64,000 nt of DNA from Tunicatimonas sp964551335. Its GTDB lineage: Bacteria; Bacteroidota; Bacteroidia; Cytophagales; Cyclobacteriaceae. The stretch lies in contig CAZKCO010000012.1 of the NCBI GenBank assembly GCA_964551335.1, positions 62,001 to 126,000 on the forward strand, in the 5' to 3' direction. Position numbers and translations under genes: made by a program. Shown piece by piece: positions 25,779-34,507 of the stretch. The stretch's first letter is position 1. The number at the start of each line of letters is the position of its first letter. The notes below the pieces were generated by a model, which saw nothing but the letters and a program-made list of their open reading frames with translations, made no database searches and was not told the origin of the DNA.

Positions 25779-26618
25779 TTATTCAACAGTATTGGTTAAT
25801 GTTCCGATCGGTTCAATCGTGATATTGATTTCATCTCCCGACTGCAAAGTAAAATCCCCTTCGGGAATTATGCCGGTTCCAGTCATTAGGTAGCAACCAT
25901 TAGGGTAGTCCATTTCCCGGTACAGGTAGCTAACCAGATCGGCAAATTCACGCTTAATCTGGTTCACTTGGGTAGTATCCCTAAAGGCCACATTGCCGTC
26001 TCGGCGGATGGTAAGGTGAATATCAGCATCGTTAGGAAAAGGCTCATTAGTTACGTATAAACAAGGGCCAATGGAGCAACTTCCCCGGTAGCTCTTGGCC
26101 TGTGGTAAATACAGGGGATTCTCTCCTTCAATGCTCCGGGAGCTCATGTCGTTACCGATGGTGTAGCCCTGAATGTTTCCTTCTGAATTGATAAATAAAG
26201 TAAGTTCCGGTTCCGGCACATCCCAGGTAGAATCTTGTCGTATCCTCACCTGGCCGCCGTGGCCAACAGTTCGGGCGGCAGTTGCTTTAAAGAATAGTTC
26301 GGGGCGATCTGCCACGTAAACCCGGTCGTAAAAATCACCGCCGCCCGCCGCCTTCGATTCTTCCATCCGGGCATCGCGGCTGCGGTAGTAGGTTACCCCC
26401 GACGCCCAAATTTCCTGATTTCCGATGGGAGGCATGAGGTGATCACCGTGTAAAAGCTCAGGTCCTTCACTACTTTTCTCCCACCCAGCGTATTGCTTCT
26501 GGATCTGCTCAAATAAATTTTCCTGGTTAATCAGTTCGTCCCAGTCTTGATCAGAATTCAAAAAATATTGTTCCTGGTAATAAAGTAATATTCCGTGCTG
26601 GGTTCGGTACAGTTTCAT
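25779..26618 (-). CDS. FAH-family protein, 2-dehydro-3-deoxy-D-arabinonate (pentonate) dehydratase-like
   Basis: The 279-residue cytoplasmic protein has the fumarylacetoacetate hydrolase fold. The Mg2+ site residues are visible in VPEPELTLFINS (two Glu) and YTIGNDMSSRSIEGENPLYL (Asp). The block WASGVTYYRSRDARMEES, then RPELFFKATAARTVGHGG and LPQAKSYRGSCSIGP, is characteristic of the KdaD/XylX-like dehydratase branch, which turns 2-keto-3-deoxypentonate into 2-oxoglutarate semialdehyde, rather than of FAH hydrolases. The next gene, 29 bp on, encodes the dehydrogenase that uses this product. Start: the ATG at 26618 directly precedes KLYRTQHG, as in family members. Exact stereochemistry of the substrate is inferred. 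Confidence 0.82.
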   Translation of the reverse strand: MKLYRTQHGILLYYQEQYFLNSDQDWDELINQENLFEQIQKQYAGWEKSSEGPELLHGDHLMPPIGNQEIWASGVTYYRSRDARMEESKAAGGGDFYDRVYVADRPELFFKATAARTVGHGGQVRIRQDSTWDVPEPELTLFINSEGNIQGYTIGNDMSSRSIEGENPLYLPQAKSYRGSCSIGPCLYVTNEPFPNDADIHLTIRRDGNVAFRDTTQVNQIKREFADLVSYLYREMDYPNGCYLMTGTGIIPEGDFTLQSGDEINITIEPIGTLTNTVE

Positions 26619-26716
26619 AAAGTATTAGGTTGGTTTGCGATGCGTATGTAAAAGTAATGCTCTAGTTCTCGATTGCCAAATATTGGAATCACATGCGTTG
26701 TATAGCCGAGAGACAC

Positions 26717-27982
26717 TTAATCAAATACGTTTCTTATTTCATCAATAGAGACTCCGAACAATTGTTTTATGATTTCACCCAATTTTTCTTCATCGCCCTC
26801 CATATGGCAAGTGATCTGTTCGTGGGTACCACTTTCACCAATCTTCAGAGCCAATGCTGGGGAAGATGTTTCCAGTTCATAAAAAGGCCCCAGAGGTTCT
26901 TTACCGGGGTCTGCCGGACCATCATTGTAGGAGTTGACGACGTCTCCGGCGTAGGGTTGTTCTTGTAATTCCCATAGCGAATTAACGTACTTGGTTACTC
27001 CATTTGGTTTACTATACTTCACAACTGTTAGAATACCGTTAGCGGTATCATAAGATCCAACAACACTTTTAGCTCTAGCTGGTGAAATGCCTATTTTGCT
27101 CCGGTACTTACCGTCTCCTCGAAAATAGATCACATTTTTCTTTATTACTAATCGTTCTGCGGGGACTTTTCCAAAATAGGTATCATTAACCGGTAACCCT
27201 AATTCGGCTTTGTTTCCTGAAACATAAGGTAAAATGATTGTAGTACTTGGCGACGGATTAAACATTCCCAGAAGCCAGATAGACAATAACCCCGTTTCCT
27301 CTTTCCAATCTGACTCACCCGCATTGGTAAGCGTATTGGTTGTCCGGTAAGCTACTGCCCGTATGCTATCGAGATTAGACAAACCAAATTCCTTTACGAT
27401 TGCAGCTTCCGATAAGATAGTCACCTTTCGCTCTATGGCAAAGTCAAACTTAAAACCGGAATAATTGGTAAGAGAAGCCTCTTTCGTAAATTCTACTTGG
27501 CTAGCTGATTTATTTTTCACGGCAAAAGGCTCAAGATCAATCAACCGAGGTGTTTGCCAGTTATCAAGGTTAAATTCTGCTCCCGCTTCAAAAAAGAGAG
27601 AAAACTGTCCTCCTTCCGGCCCTAGCCAAAACCGCTCTTCGCCTCCGTAGGGGTTGATATGTGCTAGAGTATCGCCCGATGCAAACAGTTCCCGGTTGAT
27701 CCAACCGTAACTACGGCCGTTTTGACCGGATGAGCTACTCGTCATAACCCGCCCCTGAAGCGCGGGAGAAACTGCTATTCTTCCCTTACCAGAAGCTCCG
27801 GTCAACTCAATGATGTCAACGAAATTTTTCATGAAGGAAACCTCGTCTCCGTAGCTAACATAACCCGATGAATCAGAAGGTAAAATAGTTTCACCATCCG
27901 GTTGTTCGTTGGCAGTTGGAGCACACGCGGTGAACATGATGATCAAACCCGTGCTAAGGAGAAATTCGGAAAATTTTTGCAT
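26717..27982 (-). CDS. DUF6786-like lipoprotein
   Basis: The 421-residue protein has a lipoprotein signal (LLSTGLIIMFTAC, Cys20). The mature part begins SYGDEVSFMKNFVDIIELTG and contains SYGWINRELFASG, HINPYGGEERFWLGPEGGQFSL and NSYNDGPADPG, which I associate with the DUF6786 family; a beta-sandwich of galactose-mutarotase type is likely. Role unknown. It precedes the KdaD-like gene by 98 bp on the same strand, so a function in handling sugars or sugar acids at the cell envelope is a reasonable guess. No catalytic assignment is made. Confidence 0.7.
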   Translation of the reverse strand: MQKFSEFLLSTGLIIMFTACAPTANEQPDGETILPSDSSGYVSYGDEVSFMKNFVDIIELTGASGKGRIAVSPALQGRVMTSSSSGQNGRSYGWINRELFASGDTLAHINPYGGEERFWLGPEGGQFSLFFEAGAEFNLDNWQTPRLIDLEPFAVKNKSASQVEFTKEASLTNYSGFKFDFAIERKVTILSEAAIVKEFGLSNLDSIRAVAYRTTNTLTNAGESDWKEETGLLSIWLLGMFNPSPSTTIILPYVSGNKAELGLPVNDTYFGKVPAERLVIKKNVIYFRGDGKYRSKIGISPARAKSVVGSYDTANGILTVVKYSKPNGVTKYVNSLWELQEQPYAGDVVNSYNDGPADPGKEPLGPFYELETSSPALALKIGESGTHEQITCHMEGDEEKLGEIIKQLFGVSIDEIRNVFD

Positions 27983-28154
27983 ACTCTGAGCAACTGTTTA
28001 CAACCGGTTCCTTGCTCAAAAAGGCCGATTTGCAATTCTATTTGATAGATTGTAAATATAGTTAGTAAGTTTGAGCTTTTTAGTTACTACTTCTCATCAG
28101 GTTTTTTTTGTTAGTATCTCTACATATATCATATTATGCTTACTGATTTAGAAC

Positions 28155-28643
28155 ATGAAACACCTCGAGGACATATTACTACTAGGCGATCCCCGACTCT
28201 ACCAGATTTGTGAACCAGTTACGGAAGCTGACAAGCCTCTAGTTAACGAGTGGGTACTTGATTTGCACCAGGTAATGGAAGAAATCAGAGCCAAATATAA
28301 TTTTGGCCGCGGCATTGCAGCACCGCAGTTAGGAATCATGAAACGACTTTTTTATCTGAACGTAACAGAACCCCTAGTCATCATCAATCCTGAAATAATC
28401 TGGACTAGCGACGAGCAGTTTACACTCTGGGACGACTGCATGAGTTTTCCTAATCTATTAGTTCAGGTAATTAGGTATAAATCGCTGAAATTAAACTACT
28501 TAAACGAAAAATTTCAATCAAAGGAATGGCTCATTGAAGAACCTGAAATGGCGGAGTTAGTACAACATGAATACGATCATCTGAACGGTGTGCTTTGCAC
28601 TATGCGAGCTATTGATGAGAGGTCATATCGGTGGCGGATTTAA
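28155..28643 (+). CDS. peptide deformylase-like protein (variant motif 2)
   Basis: The 162-residue protein resembles peptide deformylase. Motif 1 is GRGIAAPQLG (family: GxGxAAPQ), motif 3 is QHEYDHLNG (family: HExDHLxG). Motif 2, normally EGCLS, is DDCMSFP: the metal-binding Cys remains but the preceding EG is DD and the Leu is Met. With Cys and both His present it can still bind metal. It may be a second, specialised deformylase, or may have another substrate; housekeeping def was not seen in the window. It is followed 74 bp later by the cold-shock gene on the same strand. Confidence 0.8.
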   Translation: MKHLEDILLLGDPRLYQICEPVTEADKPLVNEWVLDLHQVMEEIRAKYNFGRGIAAPQLGIMKRLFYLNVTEPLVIINPEIIWTSDEQFTLWDDCMSFPNLLVQVIRYKSLKLNYLNEKFQSKEWLIEEPEMAELVQHEYDHLNGVLCTMRAIDERSYRWRI

Positions 28644-28717
28644 AAGATAGATGGGTTTTGAGGAACGCACTTCCTTATTCTTAGGTTATTAACCCATTAA
28701 CACACTTTAATTCTATT

Positions 28718-28912
28718 ATGCAACAAGGCACCGTAAAATTTTTCAACCCGTCCAAAGGCTTTGGCTTCATTAAACCCGACGAAGGTGGTGATGATATTTT
28801 TGTACACGAATCCGGTCTCATTGAGGAAATTCGTGAGAACGACAAAGTAGAGTACGATGTAGAACAAGGCCGAAAAGGACTTAATGCTGTGAATGTCAAG
28901 GTAGTATCCTAA
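28718..28912 (+). CDS. cold-shock domain protein, CspA family
   Basis: The 64-residue protein is a single cold-shock domain: QQGTVKFFNPSKGFGFI carries RNP1 (KGFGFI), followed by DDIFVHESGL (RNP2, IFVH). Such proteins bind single-stranded RNA or DNA and act as RNA chaperones. Length is normal. It ends at a strong terminator 24 bp downstream. Confidence 0.95.
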   Translation: MQQGTVKFFNPSKGFGFIKPDEGGDDIFVHESGLIEEIRENDKVEYDVEQGRKGLNAVNVKVVS

Positions 28913-28935
28913 GCATATCTCAGATTTTACTTTAT

Positions 28936-28964
28936 AAACATGCTTAAGTAGCATGTTTTTTTTT
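28936..28964 (+). terminator. Rho-independent terminator of the cold-shock gene
   Basis: AAACATGCT (28936-28944) pairs with AGCATGTTT (28950-28958), loop TAAGT, followed by an uninterrupted T run to 28964. Confidence 0.85.
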
Positions 28965-29152
28965 GTCCTATTACCACTCATCATAAATATGTTCGGTCAT
29001 TTTTTGCTCACCATCCCTATTATTTCAGGAAAACCTGTTTCAATTCTATTCATAGAATGATAAAAATTTTGCCCTCTTTGTAAAATTGATTTGCAACCTA
29101 CATATTGTAGCCACAATAGATTTCGCTATAACTACTAATCACGCCTTATATC

Positions 29153-30874
29153 ATGTCAGATTCTAAAAAGCTACGCAGCCAGGATTGGTTTGGCAAAACC
29201 GATAAAATGGGATTTATCTACCGCAGTTGGATGCGGAACCAAGGTCTCCCCGATCATGCCTTTGATGGCCGACCAGTTATTGGTATCTGTAACACCTGGT
29301 CAGAATTTACTCCCTGCAACGCTCACTTTCGCGAGTTGGCTGAGTACGTAAAACGAGGGGTGTACGAGGCAGGTGGCTTTCCGTTTGAGTTTCCTATCAT
29401 GTCATTGGGCGAAACACTACTGAAGCCTACGGCTATGCTGTTCCGAAACCTGGCCAGTATGGATGCTGAAGAATCAATCCGGGGCAATCCAATGGACGGG
29501 GTCGTGTTGCTCTGCGGTTGCGACAAAACCACCCCTTCTACCATGATGGGAGCCGCCAGCGTCGATTTACCCACGTTAGTAATTTCCGGCGGACCGATGC
29601 TGAACGGCAAGTACCGAGGAGAAGATATAGGATCAGGTACCGCTGTTTGGCAGTTTAGCGAAAATTTGCGAGCGGGAAAGATCACCCAAGAAGAATTCTT
29701 TTACGCCGAATCCTGCCAGTCGCGTAGCCGAGGACACTGCATGACCATGGGAACCGCATCTACCATGGCCTCTATGGTAGAGTCGCTCGGTATGGGAATG
29801 CCACATAATGCCGCTATTCCAGCGGTAGACTCCCGACGCCGCACGCTGGCCCATATGGCTGGCCGTCGAATTGTGGAAATGGTCCATGAGGATCTCAAAA
29901 TGTCCAAGATTCTAACCCGTGAAGCGTTTGAGAATGCCATCGTAACGAATGCGGCCATAGGCGGTTCTACCAATGCTATTATTCACCTGCTGGCTCTGGC
30001 CGGACGATTAGGAGTTGAACTCACGCTGGATGATTTTGACCGCCTAGGTCACGATATCCCACTACTGGTTAATTTGATGCCTTCCGGAAAATTTTTAATG
30101 GAAGACTTTTACTACGCTGGCGGATTACCGGTGGTGCTAAGGGAGCTTAAAGAACACCTACACTGGGATGCTCTAACCGTAAACGGTAAAACGATTGGCG
30201 AAAATTCCGAAGCTGCCCCTTGTTATAATCCCGAAGTAATTACCAGCATTGACAAGCCTTTTAAAGAAAGATCAGGCATTGCCGTGGTGAAAGGTAACTT
30301 GGCGGAAAATGGGGCGGTTATTAAGCCGTCAGCGGCCACTCCGGCCCTGATGAAGCACCGCGGTCCAGCGGTGGTATTTGAGACCATAGAAGATTATCAC
30401 GCTCGCATCGATGATCCCGATTTGGACATTGATGAGAATTCAGTAATGGTACTGAAGCAGGTTGGCCCAAAAGGCTACCCCGGTATGCCCGAGGTTGGCA
30501 ACTTAGGTTTGCCTAAAAAGGTATTAGAAAAGGGCATTGAAGATATGGTGCGTATTTCTGACGGGCGAATGAGCGGAACTGCCTACGGCACGGTGGTGCT
30601 ACACGTCTCGCCTGAATCGGCCGTAGGTGGAACTTTAGCTTTGGTGCAAAATGGTGACATGATTGAGCTGGATGTAGAAGCGCGAAAGCTTCATTTAGAC
30701 GTCTCAGACGAAGAACTAGCCAAACGAAGGGAAGAGTGGAAAGCCACTAATCTGGGTTACGGACGGGGTTACGCCCAACTCTATATTGATCATGTTCAAC
30801 AGGCGCATCTCGGTGCTGATTTTGACTTTCTTCAGGGTGGTTCAGGATCTGAAGTAACTCGTGACTCTCATTAA
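29153..30874 (+). CDS. IlvD/Edd family sugar-acid dehydratase (L-arabinonate/D-xylonate type)
   Basis: The 573-residue enzyme belongs to the Fe-S dependent IlvD/Edd dehydratases. Fe-S ligands are in GICNTWSEFTPCN, GCDKTTPSTMMG and the SRGHCMTMGTAST segment; further signatures are MGTASTMASMVESLGM, NAAIGGSTNAIIHLLALAGR, ISDGRMSGTAYGT and YYAGGLPVVLREL. The N-terminus (KKLRSQDWFGKTDKMGFIYRSWMRNQG) and the absence of the typical DHAD start place it in the pentonate dehydratase branch, which converts aldonic acid to 2-keto-3-deoxy acid. The dehydratase and semialdehyde dehydrogenase for the following two steps lie 2.5-5 kb away on the other strand. Which aldonate is used is inferred. Confidence 0.87.
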   Translation: MSDSKKLRSQDWFGKTDKMGFIYRSWMRNQGLPDHAFDGRPVIGICNTWSEFTPCNAHFRELAEYVKRGVYEAGGFPFEFPIMSLGETLLKPTAMLFRNLASMDAEESIRGNPMDGVVLLCGCDKTTPSTMMGAASVDLPTLVISGGPMLNGKYRGEDIGSGTAVWQFSENLRAGKITQEEFFYAESCQSRSRGHCMTMGTASTMASMVESLGMGMPHNAAIPAVDSRRRTLAHMAGRRIVEMVHEDLKMSKILTREAFENAIVTNAAIGGSTNAIIHLLALAGRLGVELTLDDFDRLGHDIPLLVNLMPSGKFLMEDFYYAGGLPVVLRELKEHLHWDALTVNGKTIGENSEAAPCYNPEVITSIDKPFKERSGIAVVKGNLAENGAVIKPSAATPALMKHRGPAVVFETIEDYHARIDDPDLDIDENSVMVLKQVGPKGYPGMPEVGNLGLPKKVLEKGIEDMVRISDGRMSGTAYGTVVLHVSPESAVGGTLALVQNGDMIELDVEARKLHLDVSDEELAKRREEWKATNLGYGRGYAQLYIDHVQQAHLGADFDFLQGGSGSEVTRDSH

Positions 30875-30962
30875 ACCGTTAACGTCTCTGCAATAGTACT
30901 CTGGGTAACATTAGCTTCGCCGCGGGGTTACGATATAAACCTGCAACACAAACTTTAATCAC

Positions 30963-31133
30963 ATGAAAGATAAAATCGTTGAGGCCCAGGTGATTGCTAA
31001 AGATGCGGTTGCTGAAGTGTCTGCTATGATTAATCAGGACGATATTACCAAAGATAATCTATCGCACCTGCATAAACGGCTTCAGGAATTATCAGAAGTA
31101 TTGAACGCAATCAATGAAGATCAGGCTGACTAA
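30963..31133 (+). CDS. small uncharacterised helical protein
   Basis: An ATG at 30963 opens a 56-codon frame ending at TAA 31131-31133, reading MKDKIVEAQVIAKDAVAEVS and continuing with an amphipathic helix (HLHKRLQELSEVLNAINED). Codon use looks coding, and it lies 88 bp downstream of the sugar-acid dehydratase on the same strand, so it is likely co-transcribed. It ends immediately beside the convergent esterase stop. The function is unknown; a helical hairpin or small regulator is possible. Confidence 0.55.
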   Translation: MKDKIVEAQVIAKDAVAEVSAMINQDDITKDNLSHLHKRLQELSEVLNAINEDQAD

Positions 31134-32024
31134 CTATTTGCCAGCTTCTGGTACTTCAAACAATGGATCTCCTTCTAAATAACCGTGTTCGGTTAAAAAT
31201 TCATCCGTACGGTAGAGTGTTTCCAAAAAGTACGTATGTCCCGGCTGACGACCAACGTTGAAGAAACCGTGCTTCTGTTCAGGATACGTGTATAAAGTAC
31301 TTTCTACTCTCAGGCTGTCCAGTTTGGCTTTAAGCTCAGTGATATTAGATAGCGGGACGGTTGTATCTTTTTCTCCGTGAAAAATCAAGAGAGGAGGCAT
31401 TTCCGGCGTAACGTGGTGATAGGGAGAGGCATTGATAGAGTCCTTACCCAATGCTTGGCTACCAAAGCCCGCCGAGGTGGTATTCACCACCGGATTAAAC
31501 AGCACCAGAGCTTTGGGGGAATAATCTATTTTCTCAATATCATATTGGTCAATAAGTGCGGTACATAACGCCAGATGACCACCAGCTGAACCACCACCGA
31601 CGGCTATCAAACTTGAATCAACCCCTAATTCAGCAGCATGAGTAGCTAGATACTGAAGTGCTTCTCGGGCATCCTGTATCGCTTCTATGGGGGTAGTGCC
31701 ATGTTGTTTTTTTACCCGATAATCGGCCGTAACCGCAATCATACCTCGGCTAGCCAGATACTTACTATGCGTGGCAAAGTGACCGTGATTCCCACCCGTC
31801 CACCCGCCCCCAAAGAAAAAGAGTATGGCTGGTAGCGGTTGTCCTCCCTTTTGTTCCGGATAGTATATATGCAGTTTCAGTTCAGCTTGAGGTGTTTTTT
31901 TATAAACTACTTCCCGAAGTTGGTAGTGAGTTGTGTCAAACGGTAGAGGATCGTTGTTTTGAGCAAGGAGTTGGGAGGAAAAAAAGAGTCCACTCAGTAG
32001 AAAAAATAGAAAAACAGGCTTCAT
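31134..32024 (-). CDS. alpha/beta hydrolase (BD-FAE/esterase-like), secreted
   Basis: From the ATG at 32024 the product has 296 residues and a signal peptide (MKPVFLFFLLSGLFFSSQLLAQ). The catalytic triad is visible: nucleophile Ser in GGGSAGGHLAL, Asp in GEKDTTVPLS and His in QKHGFFN. The oxyanion motif is FFGGGW instead of the HGGGW usual in this group (His to Phe), which may alter oxyanion-hole geometry. It resembles hormone-sensitive lipase/acetyl-esterase-like enzymes that remove acyl groups from glycans in Bacteroidota. A longer frame from 32093 would place 23 extra residues before the signal peptide and is rejected. Confidence 0.85.
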   Translation of the reverse strand: MKPVFLFFLLSGLFFSSQLLAQNNDPLPFDTTHYQLREVVYKKTPQAELKLHIYYPEQKGGQPLPAILFFFGGGWTGGNHGHFATHSKYLASRGMIAVTADYRVKKQHGTTPIEAIQDAREALQYLATHAAELGVDSSLIAVGGGSAGGHLALCTALIDQYDIEKIDYSPKALVLFNPVVNTTSAGFGSQALGKDSINASPYHHVTPEMPPLLIFHGEKDTTVPLSNITELKAKLDSLRVESTLYTYPEQKHGFFNVGRQPGHTYFLETLYRTDEFLTEHGYLEGDPLFEVPEAGK

Positions 32025-32102
32025 GGGAGAAATGAGAATGGTTGAGGAAACGTAAATGTAGGACAAGTTTGTTACTTTAGTACCAAAATACACTACAATC
32101 TG

Positions 32103-32110
32103 TATTTTTG
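32103..32110 (+). promoter_or_regulatory. possible Bacteroidota -7 element upstream of aconitase
   Basis: TATTTTTG fits the Bacteroidota -7 consensus TAnnTTTG and would place transcription start about 35 bp before the acn ATG. No convincing -33 box (TTG) was found at the right distance, so this is tentative. Confidence 0.3.
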
Positions 32111-32151
32111 CACTTTGAAGAATTTACTAACTTTTTAATTATACTTTCCCT

Positions 32152-34422
32152 ATGGCATTTGATCTGGAAATGATTAAAGACGTTTACTCCAAATTAGGAG
32201 ACCGCGTCAACAAAGCCCGCGACATTGTGGGGCGACCATTAACCTTAGCTGAAAAAATTCTCTACAGCCACCTGTATCAGGGTGACCCAACCGAAGCCTA
32301 CGAACGGGGAGGTTCATACGTAGATTTTAAGCCCGACCGTGTAGCCATGCAGGACGCCACCGCCCAAATGGCGCTGTTGCAATTCATGCAAGCAGGTAAA
32401 GATAAAACTGCGGTTCCATCTACCGTTCACTGCGACCACCTGATTCAAGCGGAAGTTGGTGCCGAAAAAGATTTAGAAAAGGCTATCTCTACCAACAAGG
32501 AGGTATATGATTTTCTTTCCTCGGTATCGAACAAGTACGGCATTGGTTTCTGGAAGCCCGGAGCCGGAATCATCCACCAGGTAGTGTTAGAAAACTACGC
32601 TTTCCCCGGTGGGATGATGATCGGTACTGATTCCCACACTCCTAATGCCGGGGGGTTGGGAATGGTTGCTATTGGTGTTGGTGGTGCTGATGCCGTAGAT
32701 GTGATGGCTGGTATGCCCTGGGAGCTGAAAATGCCTAAGCTTATAGGGGTGAAGCTTACCGGACGATTAAGCGGGTGGACTTCGGCCAAAGACGTTATTT
32801 TAAAAGTAGCGGGAATTCTTACCGTGAAAGGTGGAACCGGAGCTATTGTGGAATACTTCGGAGATGGTGCGGACGCCATCTCTTGTACTGGTAAAGGCAC
32901 TATCTGTAACATGGGGGCGGAAATTGGTGCTACCACTTCCCTATTCCACTACTCCCACAAAATGAAGGATTACTTAGAAGCCACTGAGCGAGCAGATATA
33001 GCTGCCGAAGCCGAAAAAGTGAAAGACCACCTTCGGGCCGACCAGGAAGTGATTGATAATCCGGACGAATACTTCGATCAGGTCATTGAGATCAATCTTT
33101 CGGAACTAGAGCCTCACGTAAACGGACCGTTTACTCCCGATCTGGCTTGGCCTATCTCCAAGCTAGCCGAAGCAGCCAAGGAACACAACTGGCCAGAAGA
33201 AATTGAGGTGGGGCTGATTGGGTCTTGCACCAATTCATCTTATGAGGATATTACCCGTTCAGCTTCTATTGCTCAACAAGCAGCTGATAAAAAAATAAAA
33301 GCTAAATCAGAATTTACTATTACTCCAGGTTCCGAGCAAGTACGATTCACCGCCGAACGAGATGGGTTATTAGATGTTTTCGATAGCATCGGGGGTGTGG
33401 TTTTGGCCAATGCCTGCGGACCCTGTATCGGTCAATGGGCTCGCCATAGTAAAGATCCGGATAAGAAAAATACGATCGTTACTTCTTTCAATCGTAACTT
33501 TGCCAAGCGGAATGATGGTAACCCGAACACCCATTCGTTTGTCACTTCACCCGAACTTACTACAGCATTGGCCATTGCTGGAACCCTGAAGTTTAACCCC
33601 TTGAAGGACAAACTCACCAATGAGGATGGAGATGAAGTAATGCTTGAAGAACCACACGGTATCGAGCTGCCTCCCAATGGGTTTGGGGTAGAAGATGCTG
33701 GTTATCAACCACCCGCCGAGGATGGTAGTAACGTTAATGTGGTGGTTAAAGAAGACTCGGAAAGATTGCAGATACTAACTCCGTTTAACGGTTGGGACGG
33801 TAGCAATATCACCGGAATGCGATTACTCTTGAAAGCCTACGGAAAATGTACTACGGACCATATTTCAATGGCTGGCCCTTGGTTACGCTTTCGCGGACAT
33901 TTGGATAATATTTCTAATAATTGCTTTATCGGAGCAATCAATGCTTATAACAAACAAGCGAACAAAGTTAAAAACCAGTTAACCGGTCAATACGGCGAAG
34001 TGCCGGATACCGCCCGGGCCTACAAAGCAGAAGGAATCCCACAAATTGTTGTGGGTGATGACAATTACGGTGAAGGCTCGTCCCGGGAACACGCGGCGAT
34101 GGAACCTCGCCACTTGGGGGTGAGAATCGTGCTGGTAAAATCTTTTGCCCGTATTCACGAAACCAATCTAAAGAAGCAAGGTGTACTAGCACTGACGTTT
34201 GCCGACCCTGAAGATTACGATAAAGTACAGGAAGACGATGTGATTGAAACCGTTGATTTGGATCAGTTTGCTCCTGATAAGCAGGTTACACTCAAGTTCA
34301 ATCACTCCGATGGTTCCGAAGACCTAATTAAGACTAATCATACCTACAATGAAAATCAGATAGAGTGGTTCAAGTCTGGTTCGGCCCTGAATCTGATTCG
34401 TAAACTTGAAGGTAAGTCTTAG
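32152..34422 (+). CDS. acn: aconitate hydratase
   Basis: The 756-residue enzyme isomerises citrate and isocitrate in the TCA cycle. The [4Fe-4S] ligands are in IGSCTNSSYEDI and NACGPCIGQW. Other signatures are PSTVHCDHLIQAE, GMMIGTDSHTPNAGGLG and the swivelling-domain GDDNYGEGSSREHAAMEPR. The length and the order of domains match mitochondrial-type aconitase A of Bacteroidota rather than AcnB. It has its own terminator about 30 bp downstream. It stands near the sugar-acid pathway, whose product 2-oxoglutarate joins the same cycle. Confidence 0.95.
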   Translation: MAFDLEMIKDVYSKLGDRVNKARDIVGRPLTLAEKILYSHLYQGDPTEAYERGGSYVDFKPDRVAMQDATAQMALLQFMQAGKDKTAVPSTVHCDHLIQAEVGAEKDLEKAISTNKEVYDFLSSVSNKYGIGFWKPGAGIIHQVVLENYAFPGGMMIGTDSHTPNAGGLGMVAIGVGGADAVDVMAGMPWELKMPKLIGVKLTGRLSGWTSAKDVILKVAGILTVKGGTGAIVEYFGDGADAISCTGKGTICNMGAEIGATTSLFHYSHKMKDYLEATERADIAAEAEKVKDHLRADQEVIDNPDEYFDQVIEINLSELEPHVNGPFTPDLAWPISKLAEAAKEHNWPEEIEVGLIGSCTNSSYEDITRSASIAQQAADKKIKAKSEFTITPGSEQVRFTAERDGLLDVFDSIGGVVLANACGPCIGQWARHSKDPDKKNTIVTSFNRNFAKRNDGNPNTHSFVTSPELTTALAIAGTLKFNPLKDKLTNEDGDEVMLEEPHGIELPPNGFGVEDAGYQPPAEDGSNVNVVVKEDSERLQILTPFNGWDGSNITGMRLLLKAYGKCTTDHISMAGPWLRFRGHLDNISNNCFIGAINAYNKQANKVKNQLTGQYGEVPDTARAYKAEGIPQIVVGDDNYGEGSSREHAAMEPRHLGVRIVLVKSFARIHETNLKKQGVLALTFADPEDYDKVQEDDVIETVDLDQFAPDKQVTLKFNHSDGSEDLIKTNHTYNENQIEWFKSGSALNLIRKLEGKS

Positions 34423-34449
34423 CCTAATCTCGATATTTATCTCACTCGT

Positions 34450-34482
34450 AAAGCCGTATTCTTAAAGAGTACGGCTTTTTTT
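34450..34482 (+). terminator. Rho-independent terminator of acn
   Basis: AAAGCCGTA (34450-34458) pairs with TACGGCTTT (34470-34478) around an 11-nt loop, followed by a T run to 34482. The T run merges into the first SatD operator palindrome. Confidence 0.85.
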
Positions 34483-34498
34483 GCATATTTTATGCAAA
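34480..34498. promoter_or_regulatory. operator-like palindrome 1 upstream of satD
   Basis: TTTGCATA and TATGCAAA flank a TTT spacer (34480-34498). It is the same half-site pair as palindrome 2, with centres 29 bp apart, close to three turns of the helix. Confidence 0.6.
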
Positions 34499-34507
34499 TT
34501 TTTCTTA

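Noticed and set aside
28660..28700. GGTTATTAACC palindrome before the cold-shock gene
   Set aside because: Short and AT-rich; palindromes of this length are expected by chance.
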